DNA of 64,000 bases from Mycobacterium sp. ACS4054 (lineage in GTDB: Bacteria > Actinomycetota > Actinomycetes > Mycobacteriales > Mycobacteriaceae), in the NCBI RefSeq assembly GCF_001667275.1, contig NZ_LZHV01000061.1, positions 346,420 to 410,419 on the forward strand. Direction: 5' to 3'. Under the pieces are notes generated by a model that saw only the letters and a program-made list of their open reading frames with translations, made no database searches and had not been told where the DNA came from. The stretch's first letter is position 1, and the number at the start of each line of letters is the position of its first letter. This document shows positions 43,169 to 52,265 of this stretch, piece by piece. Both the position numbers and the translations under genes were made by a program.

Positions 43169-44038
43169 ATGGCCAGAAGCGCTACACCGCCAACGAAAGA
43201 AACGCTCCGGCAGAAGATCCGGCGCATTCTTGGCGGCGAAACGCGGGACCAGCTCAAGGATCTGATCCTTTTCGACCATTCCCAGTCGCTCAAGGCCAAC
43301 CACCCCAACCCGCTCAACCGCGCCGGGAAACGATGCTTTTCGGCGACCGACGAGGACGGGATAACACTGGAAATCTTGCGCCGGATCGGCCGGCTCGACG
43401 ACGGTGTGTTCGCCGAATTCGGTGTCGGCGACGGGACGCAGAACAACACGCTGGTCCTTGCCGCCCTGGGCTGGAAGGGCTTCTGGGTCGGGGGACAGGA
43501 CCTGGCCGTCGCCGTCGAGGACCACCCGCGGTTCAGCTACCAGCAGGCGTGGATCACCGCGGACAACATCCTTGCGCTGACCCGGACCGGTCTGGCCCGC
43601 ATCGACGCCACCGGAGTCGACGTGATCTCCCTCGACCTGGACGGCAACGACATCTACCTCGTCGAGAAGTTGTTGGCCGACGGCCTGCGGCCCAAGCTGT
43701 TCATTGTCGAATACAACGGCAAGTTCCCGCCGCCGGTGAAGTTCCAGATCGACTACGACCCCGATCATGTGTGGCAATCCGATGACTACTTCGGCGCATC
43801 ACTGAGCAGTTTCGCCGCGCTGTTCGACCGCTTCGGCTACCGCCTCGTTTGCTGCAACTCCCACTCGGGTTCCGACGCGTTCTTTGTCGACGCCGCCCTT
43901 TCCGAACACTTCGAGGACGTGCCGACCGACATCGAGCGGCTCTACGTGGAGCCCAGGTACTTTCTTTACGGCGGGTTCGGGCAGCACAAGACGTCCCCCC
44001 GCACGGTGGCGAAGATCCTGCGGCGGCGCCCGGCCTAG
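43169..44038 (+). CDS. FkbM-like methyltransferase-fold protein of unknown function
   Basis: A 289-residue protein with a Rossmann-like core: FAEFGVGDGTQNNTLVLAALGWKGFWVGG (SAM-type motif I), VDVISLDLDGNDIYLVEKLL and KLFIVEYNGKFPPPVKFQIDYDP. This is the arrangement of FkbM-type or related O-methyltransferases, although the acidic and Asn residues differ from the common consensus. It is alone on the plus strand between two minus-strand runs of the island, opposite the methyltransferase gene across the palindrome. A methyl transfer to a sugar is the simplest guess. Confidence 0.7.
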   Translation: MARSATPPTKETLRQKIRRILGGETRDQLKDLILFDHSQSLKANHPNPLNRAGKRCFSATDEDGITLEILRRIGRLDDGVFAEFGVGDGTQNNTLVLAALGWKGFWVGGQDLAVAVEDHPRFSYQQAWITADNILALTRTGLARIDATGVDVISLDLDGNDIYLVEKLLADGLRPKLFIVEYNGKFPPPVKFQIDYDPDHVWQSDDYFGASLSSFAALFDRFGYRLVCCNSHSGSDAFFVDAALSEHFEDVPTDIERLYVEPRYFLYGGFGQHKTSPRTVAKILRRRPA

Positions 44039-44071
44039 CGCCCCGTGAAAGTCATTTGCCGGTGGGCGTTT

Positions 44072-45988
44072 TCACAACACCGCGGTGATCGCATCGAGGT
44101 AGGCGTCGGTCATCGCCTCCACGGTGTAGTGCTTGCGCATCCGCTCGAAGCCGCGCCGCCCGACCGCCGGCAGCGCGTCCGGGTCCGCCAGGATCCGGGC
44201 CAGGGTCTCCCGCCATCCCGACACCGATACGGGTTCGACCAGAAACCCCGCGGCGCCGAAGTCGAGCATCTCCGGCACCGCGCAGATCGCCGACGCCGCA
44301 ACGGGAACCGCCCGCGCCATCGCCTCGAGGATCACCAGTGGAAACGCCTCGGACCGGCTCGGAACGCACAGCAGGTCCGCATCGGCGAGCGCGGGCCCGG
44401 GGCCGGCCGACCAGCCCCGCCACCGCACCCGATCGCGCAAGCCGGCGGGCGTCAGCGCCTCCAACCTCTCGCGGTCCGGGCCGTCGCCGAAAATCGATAG
44501 CCGCCAAGCCATGTCGGGCAGGCCGCCGAGCGCCTCGATCAACAGGTGCGGGTTCTTGTGCTCGACGATGCGCGAGAGCATGACCAAGTGCAACGGCTCT
44601 CCGGCGGCCCGGGTCCGGGGCGCCGGGTCGCCGGCCAGGGCGACGCCGTTGGGCGCCACGAACCGCCGCCCCCCGAGCCGATGCTGGGCGGTCAGCATGT
44701 CCCAATGCCGTTGCGCGAGAACGATGAACCCGTCGGCCCGGCGCATGGCGGCGGTCAGCGGCCGCGAATAGATGGGCCGGTCCTCCTCCGGGGGCACGTG
44801 CGGCGCGACCAACCAGCGCCGATCACGACCGGCCGCGCGCCACAACGTGGCGAACCCCGCCTCGGTGTTGGTGTCGGCGGTGATGAGCACCGCCGGGCCC
44901 GCGGGCAGGTCGACGACGGGCGCCCACCACGGCTGGCGCACCACGCGCACGGTGTCCGGGATCTCGGAGATCATCGGGCCGAACCGTTGCACGCAGACGA
45001 TGGTGACCGGGTAGCCGCGGCGATCCAATTCGGCCGCCAGCAAGGCCTTCTGCCGTTCGGCGCCGCCGTAGACCAGGCGGTTGGTGGTGATCACGATCGC
45101 GGGCCGGCCGGTGCGGGCGGTCCGCCGCGAGCGGCCCCGCAGGCTTGTCGCCGCCAGGTACGCGTCCGCGTGATGCACGCTGTGCTGGTGTTCGAGCAGC
45201 AGCGCGGTGTTGGCTCGCGCCAGGTCTTGCTCGCGGCGGCGCCGAGCGGCGCTGCCCCCGACGTCGTCGGGCCCCGCGCGGACGACGCCCAGTTCGTCGG
45301 CCAGCAGGATCCGCCAGCCCGCCGCGCGGGCCCGGGCCTGCCAGTCGGCGGCGGCCCCGAAGTCGGCGAATTCTTCGTCGAAGCCGCCGATGGTGTTCCA
45401 CGCCGCACGGCTGATCGCCAGGCAGGTGGCGTCCAAATCCCCCTCGACGCCTTGGGTTTCGGTCGGCTGGCGGGCGTAGCGGCCCGTGATGGGCGAACGG
45501 CGCCGCGCGCGGGAACGGCCCGCCGCCAGCTCGCGGACCAAGGTTCGCCGGCGGGTCGCGACGTCCCACGGCGCCCAGCCGGGCACGGCGTCGTTGCGCG
45601 CCATCGGTGAAACCGCGCCCACCCGCGGCCGGCCGAGCAGTTCCCGGGTGCGGGTCAACGGACCGAGCAGGCGGGCGCGGGCATCCAGCAACAGCAGGTC
45701 GGCGTCGCCCGGGACGCGCGCCGCCAGCGCGTTAAACGCCTCGGCGAAGCCGAGTTTCGGCGTTCCCGACACCCAGTGAACGTGGCGGGCCGGCGACTCC
45801 GGACGGTCCGCGCGGTCGTAGACGTAGACCGGAAGCTCGGGCAGCTGTTCGGCGACGCCGGCCAGGCAGCTTTCGAGCGGGGCGCGGTCGTCGGCGACGA
45901 TCAATACCGCGAGCGGACGCCCCGGCGGCAGTGCGGTTGCGTCGCCGGCCGGCGCCTGCAGATACTGCCGGTCCAATTCACGCTTCAT
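44072..45988 (-). CDS. Bifunctional glycosyltransferase: N-terminal GT2-like plus C-terminal GT4 domain
   Basis: A 638-residue fusion. Residues about 20-255 form a GT2-like domain (LAVLIVADDRAPLESCLAGV, DADLLLLDARARL, WNTIGGFDEEFADFGAAADW), and about 275-635 a GT4 domain (ITTNRLVYGGAERQKALLAAEL, HLVMLSRIVEHKNPHLLIEAL, VPSRSEAFPLVILEAMA). Two sugar transfers by one chain are likely. ATG 45988 overlaps the flippase stop (ATGA). It probably adds two successive sugars of the repeat unit; the donors cannot be inferred. Confidence 0.83.
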   Translation of the reverse strand: MKRELDRQYLQAPAGDATALPPGRPLAVLIVADDRAPLESCLAGVAEQLPELPVYVYDRADRPESPARHVHWVSGTPKLGFAEAFNALAARVPGDADLLLLDARARLLGPLTRTRELLGRPRVGAVSPMARNDAVPGWAPWDVATRRRTLVRELAAGRSRARRRSPITGRYARQPTETQGVEGDLDATCLAISRAAWNTIGGFDEEFADFGAAADWQARARAAGWRILLADELGVVRAGPDDVGGSAARRRREQDLARANTALLLEHQHSVHHADAYLAATSLRGRSRRTARTGRPAIVITTNRLVYGGAERQKALLAAELDRRGYPVTIVCVQRFGPMISEIPDTVRVVRQPWWAPVVDLPAGPAVLITADTNTEAGFATLWRAAGRDRRWLVAPHVPPEEDRPIYSRPLTAAMRRADGFIVLAQRHWDMLTAQHRLGGRRFVAPNGVALAGDPAPRTRAAGEPLHLVMLSRIVEHKNPHLLIEALGGLPDMAWRLSIFGDGPDRERLEALTPAGLRDRVRWRGWSAGPGPALADADLLCVPSRSEAFPLVILEAMARAVPVAASAICAVPEMLDFGAAGFLVEPVSVSGWRETLARILADPDALPAVGRRGFERMRKHYTVEAMTDAYLDAITAVL

Positions 45989-47448
45989 GCCGCCAGCTGA
46001 CTTCGACGCAAGGAAGTCACGTCCGACCAGCGCAACGGGCCCACCGCCGCGCTGGTGACCAGATAGACGACGGCGGCCAGCGCGAGAACGAGAATCACGT
46101 GATGCTCCTGCAGCAACAGCGCCACCGCGGCGCTCGCTCCCGTCGGTATCAGCACCCGCAGCAAGAACATCACCGGCGTACGGTAGCCGCAGTGCCGGCG
46201 CAGCCACCAGCTGCTGACGACCATGTTGAAGAACTCCGTGCACACCAGGGCGACGCCGGGGCCGACGGCGCCGAACCGGCCGGCGAGGGCGAGATTGAGC
46301 GCCACGTTGAGCACCAGGGTCGCGACCGTCAGCCACAACAGGATCCGCTGGTGATGGCTGGCGACCAAACCCTGGCCCAGGGTGCCGCTGACGAATCGCA
46401 CGGCGGCCGCGACGAACAACAGCGCCAGCGTCGGCGTCCCGCGCGCGATGAACGCCTTGTCACCGAACAACCCGATCAACGGCCCGGCCAGCAGCGCGCC
46501 GACCACCGCGACCGGGACCGCCACGAAGTACATCAGCTCCACGCTGCGGCGCAGGAAGCCGGCGAACGCGGCGACATCGCGCGCGAACAGCTCGGTGGCC
46601 GTCGACAGCGTCGACTTGAGGAAGACCAGGGACACCACGATGGTGTTGAACGCGATCGTGAAGGCCAACCCGTACACGCCCACCTCGGAGTGGGTGCTCA
46701 GCAGGGACAGGATCACGCCGTCGGCGCGGCAGTACAGTAGTCCTACGACGAGAAAACCCATCAGCGGCAGGCTTTCCCGCAACAGGTCGACGGCCTCCCG
46801 CGGCGCGAAGACCGGGCGCACCGAGATGTGCCGCATCGCCGCGGCGCCCTGGATGATCAGCTGCACGGCGGGTGGGATGAGTTGCGCGACGGCGAACCAG
46901 ATGACGTCCGCGCGTTGGGCGACCAGGAAGGCGACCATGCCCAGCGCGCCGAGCCGGCCGACGACGTCGGAGATGGCCACCGCGGAGAACCGCACGGTGG
47001 CAAGGAAAACCGGCTCGAACCGCGTCGTCATGGTCTGCATCAGCAGCGCCCCCGACAGCACCACGAGCATCACGCGCACGTCGGTGTCGCGATAGATGAG
47101 CAACCCGGATCCGGCGGCCAGCAACGCGAGCGGAACGCAATAGATCAGGGCCATGCCGCTGTTCACGCGCACCAGGCGCTCGAGGTCGCCCCGCCCGGAG
47201 GTCACCCGCCGCACGATCACGGTGGCGATGCCCAGATCGGCCAGGCTGGTCCACATGGCGATGAAGAGGACGGCGATGGATAGCAGGCCGTAGCGTCCCG
47301 GGCCCAGGTAGCGCGCGGTCATCGCCACGGAGACCACCGAGGCCAGCATGCCCAGGGCGCGGCAGATCAGCTGGATCGAGAACGCGTGAGCCATCCGCGA
47401 GAGCGGAACCGACGGGACGACCGCGCCAGGCGTCGTCGGCTCAGTCAT
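45985..47448 (-). CDS. Wzx-type polysaccharide flippase (MOP superfamily)
   Basis: A 487-residue membrane protein with about 12-14 TM helices and the even spacing of the polysaccharide-transporter family. The N-terminus FSIQLICRALGMLASVVSVAMTARYLGPGRYGLLS is the usual first-helix signature, repeated in form mid-protein. It would flip undecaprenyl-diphosphate-linked repeat units across the membrane for Wzy. It is 6 bases downstream of the initiating transferase on the same strand and coupled to the GT2-GT4 gene, so these act in one operon. Confidence 0.85.
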   Translation of the reverse strand: MTEPTTPGAVVPSVPLSRMAHAFSIQLICRALGMLASVVSVAMTARYLGPGRYGLLSIAVLFIAMWTSLADLGIATVIVRRVTSGRGDLERLVRVNSGMALIYCVPLALLAAGSGLLIYRDTDVRVMLVVLSGALLMQTMTTRFEPVFLATVRFSAVAISDVVGRLGALGMVAFLVAQRADVIWFAVAQLIPPAVQLIIQGAAAMRHISVRPVFAPREAVDLLRESLPLMGFLVVGLLYCRADGVILSLLSTHSEVGVYGLAFTIAFNTIVVSLVFLKSTLSTATELFARDVAAFAGFLRRSVELMYFVAVPVAVVGALLAGPLIGLFGDKAFIARGTPTLALLFVAAAVRFVSGTLGQGLVASHHQRILLWLTVATLVLNVALNLALAGRFGAVGPGVALVCTEFFNMVVSSWWLRRHCGYRTPVMFLLRVLIPTGASAAVALLLQEHHVILVLALAAVVYLVTSAAVGPLRWSDVTSLRRSQLAA

Positions 47449-47454
47449 GACTCC

Positions 47455-49038
47455 CTAGTATGCGCCGTGACTGGTGAGAACGGCCTTAACCGTCTTGGCG
47501 ACGATCATCAGGTCACCCGACATCGACCAGTTGTCGACGTACGACAGGTCCAGCCGCACCGACTCTTCCCACGACAGGTCGGACCGGCCGCTGACTTGCC
47601 ACAAACCGCTGACGCCCGGCTTCACCAACAGCCGCCGCTTGACGTCGCCGTCGTAATTTTCGACTTCCCGCCGCAACGGCGGGCGGGGTCCGACGACGCT
47701 CATGTCACCCTTGAGCACGTTGATGAACTGGGGCAGTTCGTCGATGCTGAACCTGCGCAGGATCCTGCCTACGGGGGTGACCCGCGGGTCCTGGCGCATC
47801 TTGAACAGCATCCCGCCGGCGCCCTCGTTGTGGGCCAACAGCTGCTCGAGCTGGGTGTCGGCCCCGTCGGTCATGGTCCGAAACTTGAACATGGTGAAGG
47901 GCTTGCCGTCGATGCCGATCCGCTCGGCCGGGTAGAACACCGGGCCCTTGCTGGTGAGCTTGATGGCGATGGCCGCCGCGATCAGGATGGGCGCCGTGCC
48001 GATGAGGGCCGCCAGCGAGAACAGGAAGTCGAACACCTGCTTCTGGAAGCGTTGCGTCCCTTCGTATTGCGGCTTTTCGACGTGCAGCAGGGGCATTCCA
48101 GCGGTGGGGCGCAGGGTCAGCCGGGCTTCGGCGACGTCCATCACCCCGGGCGACACGACGACGTCAACATCCATGGTCTCCAACTGCCACATCAGCTCCC
48201 GGATCCCGTGCATGCCAAAGTGATCCGTCTGCGTGATCGCCACGGTGTCGGCGCCGCAGCGTTGGATCGCCGCGACCGCGTGGGTGACGTCACCGAGGAT
48301 CGGCACCGCGCGGCCGCCGAGGGTGATGGTGTTGCCGCGCGGCGGGCCGTACCCGGGGATGCACACGCCCACCACGACGTAGCCGTCCAGCGGGTTGCGG
48401 GCCAGTTCGTGGGCAAGGTGGGAAACGGCCTGCCGGTCCCCGATCGCCAGGACCGTGGTCTGGCAGTGGCCAAGCGTCCGCATGCGGGTGATGTGCTGGC
48501 GCCACAGGCTGCGGCTGCCGAGCAGGCCGATGGTGCCGATGGGAAGCGCGATCGCGAGGTATCCGCGGGCCAAGTCGACCTTGGCCAGCAGCGTCACCAT
48601 CGCGATGATTCCGAAGGTCCAGAACGACGCGCTGCCGATCCGCCGGTACTCGTCGATGCCGGCGCCGATGACCCGCGGTTTGCGCGTCTGGAAGGCCGCC
48701 AGCGACGACAGCCACAGCGCCGCGAACAGGAGGGACAGCAGCGTCATGCTCAGGTCCGAGTAACCCGACGTGTTGGCGATTTCACCGAATCGGACGTGCT
48801 GCGCGAGCAGCACCGACGCGCACACGATCACCGTGTCGGTGATGCGCAGCCGGTGCGAATACCGGTGCTGCCAGCGCCGAACGGGATTTGCGGCGGGGGC
48901 GGGCGCCGAAGTGGCGGTGACCGGCAACGCGGTGGTGCGGCGGGACAACGACGTCATGGCGGCCGGTTTCCGCTTCTGCGGCCCTGGTTCGACGTACATG
49001 ACATCCACCGATTCCTGGGTCATCAACGGCTCAGACAT
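47455..49038 (-). CDS. Initiating undecaprenyl-phosphate sugar phosphotransferase (WbaP/WcaJ family)
   Basis: A 527-residue polyprenol-phosphate glycosylphosphotransferase. The N-terminal half has TM helices and a CoA-binding-like domain (TVLAIGDRQAVSHLAHEL). The C-terminal catalytic bacterial-transferase domain begins at about 335 (FQKQVFDFLFSLAALIG), with MFKFRTM and SIDELPQFINVLKGDMSVVGPRPP motifs. It should start the repeat unit by placing a phosphosugar on undecaprenyl phosphate. ATG 49038 was chosen (MSEPLMTQESV); it overlaps the RmlC-like gene by 16 bases. Confidence 0.9.
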   Translation of the reverse strand: MSEPLMTQESVDVMYVEPGPQKRKPAAMTSLSRRTTALPVTATSAPAPAANPVRRWQHRYSHRLRITDTVIVCASVLLAQHVRFGEIANTSGYSDLSMTLLSLLFAALWLSSLAAFQTRKPRVIGAGIDEYRRIGSASFWTFGIIAMVTLLAKVDLARGYLAIALPIGTIGLLGSRSLWRQHITRMRTLGHCQTTVLAIGDRQAVSHLAHELARNPLDGYVVVGVCIPGYGPPRGNTITLGGRAVPILGDVTHAVAAIQRCGADTVAITQTDHFGMHGIRELMWQLETMDVDVVVSPGVMDVAEARLTLRPTAGMPLLHVEKPQYEGTQRFQKQVFDFLFSLAALIGTAPILIAAAIAIKLTSKGPVFYPAERIGIDGKPFTMFKFRTMTDGADTQLEQLLAHNEGAGGMLFKMRQDPRVTPVGRILRRFSIDELPQFINVLKGDMSVVGPRPPLRREVENYDGDVKRRLLVKPGVSGLWQVSGRSDLSWEESVRLDLSYVDNWSMSGDLMIVAKTVKAVLTSHGAY

Positions 49039-49592
49039 GACGCTGCACTCTCGATCGACGGGTAATTGGTTGTTCGTGAGGGCCAACTGGCATCGCGTTC
49101 GGAGATCACCGTGACCGGCAACGGCCACACGATCCCGAATTCGGGTTCGCTCCAATGGAATCCCTGCTCGTCGAACGGCGCCGGCGGACCGCTGACCTGG
49201 TAGCTGACCTCGGTGTCGTCGACCAGGGTTTGGAAGCCGTGCGCCACGAACGGCGGCAGGAACAGCGCCCGGTAGTTCTCGGCGCTCAACTCGACCATCG
49301 TGTGGTCGCCGTAGCTCTTCGACCCGGGGCGAATGTCCACCGCGACGGCGGCGATGGCGCCGCGGGTGCAGCGGATCAGCTGGGTCTGGGCGTGCGGCCC
49401 CTGGTGGTGCAGACCCCGCACCGTGCCGCGGGTGTAGTTGAAGTAGATGTGCGTGTGGGTGACGTCGAAAGTCAGCCCGCGACTGGCGAATTCGTCGGCG
49501 CAGTAGGAACGGGAAGAGAAGCCGCGATGGTCGCGCTGCGGTTCGAGGTCAATGATCGTCACGCCGGCGACCTGAGTGGGCGTGTACTTCAC
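49023..49592 (-). CDS. RmlC-like dTDP-sugar epimerase (cupin)
   Basis: A 189-residue RmlC-family cupin. Family features are RDHRGFSSRSYCADEF, the catalytic-His RGLHHQ segment, and LFLPPFVAHGFQTL, followed by a Tyr-containing VSYQVSG. These match 3,5-epimerases (or 3-/5-epimerases) acting on dTDP-4-keto-6-deoxyglucose. RmlA, RmlB and RmlD are not in the window, so the product may be a rhamnose or other 6-deoxyhexose in the repeat unit made with enzymes encoded elsewhere. It begins the minus-strand operon (RmlC-like, transferase, flippase, glycosyltransferase). Confidence 0.85.
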   Translation of the reverse strand: MKYTPTQVAGVTIIDLEPQRDHRGFSSRSYCADEFASRGLTFDVTHTHIYFNYTRGTVRGLHHQGPHAQTQLIRCTRGAIAAVAVDIRPGSKSYGDHTMVELSAENYRALFLPPFVAHGFQTLVDDTEVSYQVSGPPAPFDEQGFHWSEPEFGIVWPLPVTVISERDASWPSRTTNYPSIESAASCLSR

Positions 49593-49629
49593 TTACCGCT
49601 CCTTAGCATCACGGGCAGTTCTGGCCGGA

Positions 49630-50820
49630 TCATCCGTATCCGGCGGACGGCGGGCGGGTCATCACGGTGGGGATGACGCCGTAACGGGGTCCGAGGTTCT
49701 TGCCCGACGCGGCGGCCAGGCGCGGCAGCGAGCCCATGATGCTGGGGGGCGTGTTGGCGCCGGCGAGGTTGATGGCCGGCAGCGCGGACGCGGCGCTCTG
49801 CGCCGTCGGGATCACGCTGGTCCAACTCGCCGGCACCGCAAGCGGTCCCAGCGACGCGGCGCTGCCCAGGCTGCCGGCGACACCCGACCCGAGCGAGCCC
49901 AGCGATCCGAGCGCGCCGACGCCGGTGCTCGCCGCGCTGGCCGCCCCCGACGCCGCGGTGCTCGCGGCCGCCATCGCCCCGTTCGCCAAGCCTTGCGCGG
50001 TCTGCGCCATGCCGAGGATGGAGGACATGCCGTACAGCGGCGTGGCCGCGGCCATGAAGTAGGTGGGCACGGAGCTGGGCAGGCTGGACACCAGGCTGTC
50101 CATGAGCGACGACGTGGCCGAGCCGGTGCCGCCGGTGGCCGCCGTGGTTCCGCTCGTCAGCGCGCTCACCGGTGAGGAAAGCCCCTGCAGGGTGTTCGGC
50201 ACCGTGGAGACAACGTTCGAGAGCGTGGTGTGGGTCGCCGCCAACGTTCCGGCCTGGGCGACCGCGCTGCCCTGGCTGGCCACGCCGGCCGGGTTGGCGA
50301 CGTCCGGCGGCGGGGTGAAGGGGGTCACCTCGCACGCGGCCGCCGAACCCGCGGCGTACTCGTACATCGCCGCGGCGTCCTGCGCCCACATCTCGCCGTA
50401 CTCGGCCTCGGTGGCCGCGATCGCCGCGGCGTTCTGGCCGAAGAAATTGGTGGCGATCAGGGTGGCGAGCTGGACCCGGTTGGCGGCGACGGCCGGCGGG
50501 GGAACCGTCATCGCGAACGCCGCCTCGTAGATCTCCACCGCGAGCCTGGCCTGACCGGCCGTCTCGGCGGCCCGCGCGGCCGCGCCGGCGGTCCATGCCA
50601 TGTAGGGAGCGAAGGCGGACGCCATGGTCAGCGAGGAGGGACCCAACCAGCGGCCGGTCGTCAGGCCCGCGATCACCGTCCGGTAGCAGCTCGACGCGGT
50701 GTACAACTCAGCGGCGAGGCTGTCCCAGGCCACCGAGGCGGCCACCAGCGAGAGCGGACCCGGCCCGGCATACATCCGCGCGGAGTTGAACTCCGGGGGA
50801 AAAGCGCCGAAATCGATCAC
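49630..50820 (-). CDS. PPE family protein (SVP-type C-terminus)
   Basis: A 396-residue PPE protein. The N-terminal domain has PPE at residues 8-10 (FGAFPPEFNSARMYAGPGP), and the WxG-like GRWLG near 58 ends the helical hairpin. The C-terminal domain is Ala/Ser/Gly-rich with GPLAVPASW, close to the GxxSVPxxW motif of the PPE-SVP group. It ends in VMTRPPSAGYG. No PE partner or ESX gene lies adjacent. The start is GTG 50820. It is at the edge of the polysaccharide operon, on the same strand and only 37 bases from the RmlC-like gene. Confidence 0.93.
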   Translation of the reverse strand: MIDFGAFPPEFNSARMYAGPGPLSLVAASVAWDSLAAELYTASSCYRTVIAGLTTGRWLGPSSLTMASAFAPYMAWTAGAAARAAETAGQARLAVEIYEAAFAMTVPPPAVAANRVQLATLIATNFFGQNAAAIAATEAEYGEMWAQDAAAMYEYAAGSAAACEVTPFTPPPDVANPAGVASQGSAVAQAGTLAATHTTLSNVVSTVPNTLQGLSSPVSALTSGTTAATGGTGSATSSLMDSLVSSLPSSVPTYFMAAATPLYGMSSILGMAQTAQGLANGAMAAASTAASGAASAASTGVGALGSLGSLGSGVAGSLGSAASLGPLAVPASWTSVIPTAQSAASALPAINLAGANTPPSIMGSLPRLAAASGKNLGPRYGVIPTVMTRPPSAGYG

Positions 50821-51290
50821 GTCAGACCCCGGCCCTACCGGACATGCCGTACCCCAACCCTTGGATTCCGCAACTATCCATACTGAAAGTATGGTTAATG
50901 GCATATGCGCCAGCGAAGAGTATTTGGCCTGCTACTGGGAAGGCACTAAGTCCCTTCCTGGGCCCCCTACCTGCGGACTGCGCCAGCGCACGTGGCCTAG
51001 TGGTCACGACCGGCATGTGGTTCTCCCTTGCGTCCTACAGGTGGTCGGAAAGCGGGCGTATTGGCTGCTCATTTGCCCGATCCCGGGGGTTTGAGAGATG
51101 ACCGTCCACAAACTGACTTTCTGATAATAGCATACAAAGCATACCAATAGTTTGTAAAGAGGGTGTGATCTGAACTACAGGTATTTACGGGAGCGTCAAG
51201 GCGGCGGGCCCGGCTGCTAATCTCAGACGTGGCCCACGTACTGCCCGGGGGTGGCCGGTCGGTGTTGATTCGAACCGCCTACGAACCGAG
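50821..51290. other. Long regulatory-looking intergenic region with AT-rich core
   Basis: No gene is supported here. The region holds a perfect inverted repeat CCATACT-GAA-AGTATGG (50878-50894) just upstream of the PPE gene. Its AT-rich core is at 51105-51160, in contrast with the GC-rich surroundings. In the core are the arms ACAAACT (51108) and AGTTTGT (51149) and two direct AGCATAC repeats (51129, 51138). It likely holds the divergent promoters of the PPE operon and the TetR genes. Confidence 0.6.
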
Positions 51291-51449
51291 GTGTATGCCC
51301 TGCTCACCAACCTGATGGCGATTGACCAGGTCAGGGCCGCAAACCCCGACGAGGTCGCTCGCGTTATCCATGCCGAGGGGCCCCGGCAATCCCCCCGGGT
51401 CATGTTTCCGCGCGCGCGGCGCCGTGTATTCCGGGCGTACGAGAGCTGA
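51291..51449 (+). CDS. Possible small ORF upstream of the TetR gene, 52 aa
   Basis: An open frame from GTG 51291 to a TGA at 51447-51449. The product reads VYALLTNLMAIDQVRAANPD followed by EVARVIHAEGPRQ and a basic tail, with plausible protein composition. The frame stays open well upstream of the GTG. It ends 13 bases before the TetR start at 51463, so it may be a leader peptide, a decayed gene end, or coincidence in GC-rich DNA. No family was recognised. Confidence 0.25.
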   Translation: MYALLTNLMAIDQVRAANPDEVARVIHAEGPRQSPRVMFPRARRRVFRAYES

Positions 51450-51462
51450 GCTGGCAATACCG

Positions 51463-52140
51463 ATGACGACCCATTCGACCGATGGACGCGCCGACGCGAC
51501 GCGGCGGCAGATCCTGCGGGCCGCCTCGCATCAGTTCGCCCGCCGGCCGTACCACGACGTCGGACTCGACGACATCCTCGCCGAGGCCCAGCTCACCAAG
51601 GGCGCGATGTATTTCCACTTCAAGTCCAAACACGCGTTGGCGGTGGAGCTCATCAACAAGCAGATCGCCGCGGCGACCGTCGCCGTGGGGGACCTGCTGA
51701 CGCGGGGGCTTTCGGGCCTGGAAACCCTGATCGACTTCTCGTATCTGATCGCCGTTCAAGACATCAAGACGGATCTGGTCAGGGCCGGCCTGAACCTGAT
51801 CGAGTCGGTCGGGCATTCCGAAGGCCTGCAGAAGACGCTGCTGAGCGGATGGGTGGAAGCCCTATCGGAAGTCGTTCGGCAGGCCATCACCGAGGGTGAC
51901 ATCGCCGAACGCTGCAATCCCGACGACGTGGGACGCATGATGGTGTCCCTGCACATGGGGCTGAGGAAAACGAGCAATCTGGACGAACCGGACCGATTCC
52001 TGCTCGACCTGGAGAATTGCTGGATGCTGCTTCTGGTCGGGATCCTGCAACCGGACCGAACCGACTACTTCCGCCAATTCCTAAGGCGGCGTGCGGCCCT
52101 CGCCGTCAACGCCACTTCGACGGACGAAGGCTCGGCGTAA
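51463..52140 (+). CDS. TetR-family regulator, butyrolactone-receptor-like, copy 1
   Basis: A 225-residue TetR protein. The HTH is RQILRAASHQFARRPYHDVG to LTKGAMYFHFKSKHALAVEL, and the TKGAMYFHFKSKHALA segment is the form common in gamma-butyrolactone receptors of actinobacteria. The C-terminal helical domain is normal in length. ATG 51463 chosen; the longer frame upstream lacks a convincing start. It is the first of two tandem TetR genes, separated from the next by 125 bases. Regulation of the adjacent polysaccharide operon is inferred from position. Confidence 0.85.
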   Translation: MTTHSTDGRADATRRQILRAASHQFARRPYHDVGLDDILAEAQLTKGAMYFHFKSKHALAVELINKQIAAATVAVGDLLTRGLSGLETLIDFSYLIAVQDIKTDLVRAGLNLIESVGHSEGLQKTLLSGWVEALSEVVRQAITEGDIAERCNPDDVGRMMVSLHMGLRKTSNLDEPDRFLLDLENCWMLLLVGILQPDRTDYFRQFLRRRAALAVNATSTDEGSA

Positions 52141-52265
52141 CACCCGCGCGGCGGTTGGTCAGACTGCCCGCTCGTCGCGGTGGCGGCTGCTAACCTTGGG
52201 CAACTTGCGGTCGTGGAATTAGACGACTCCGCGCATCCGACGCGAACTCCGGAGGTGCAGGAATA

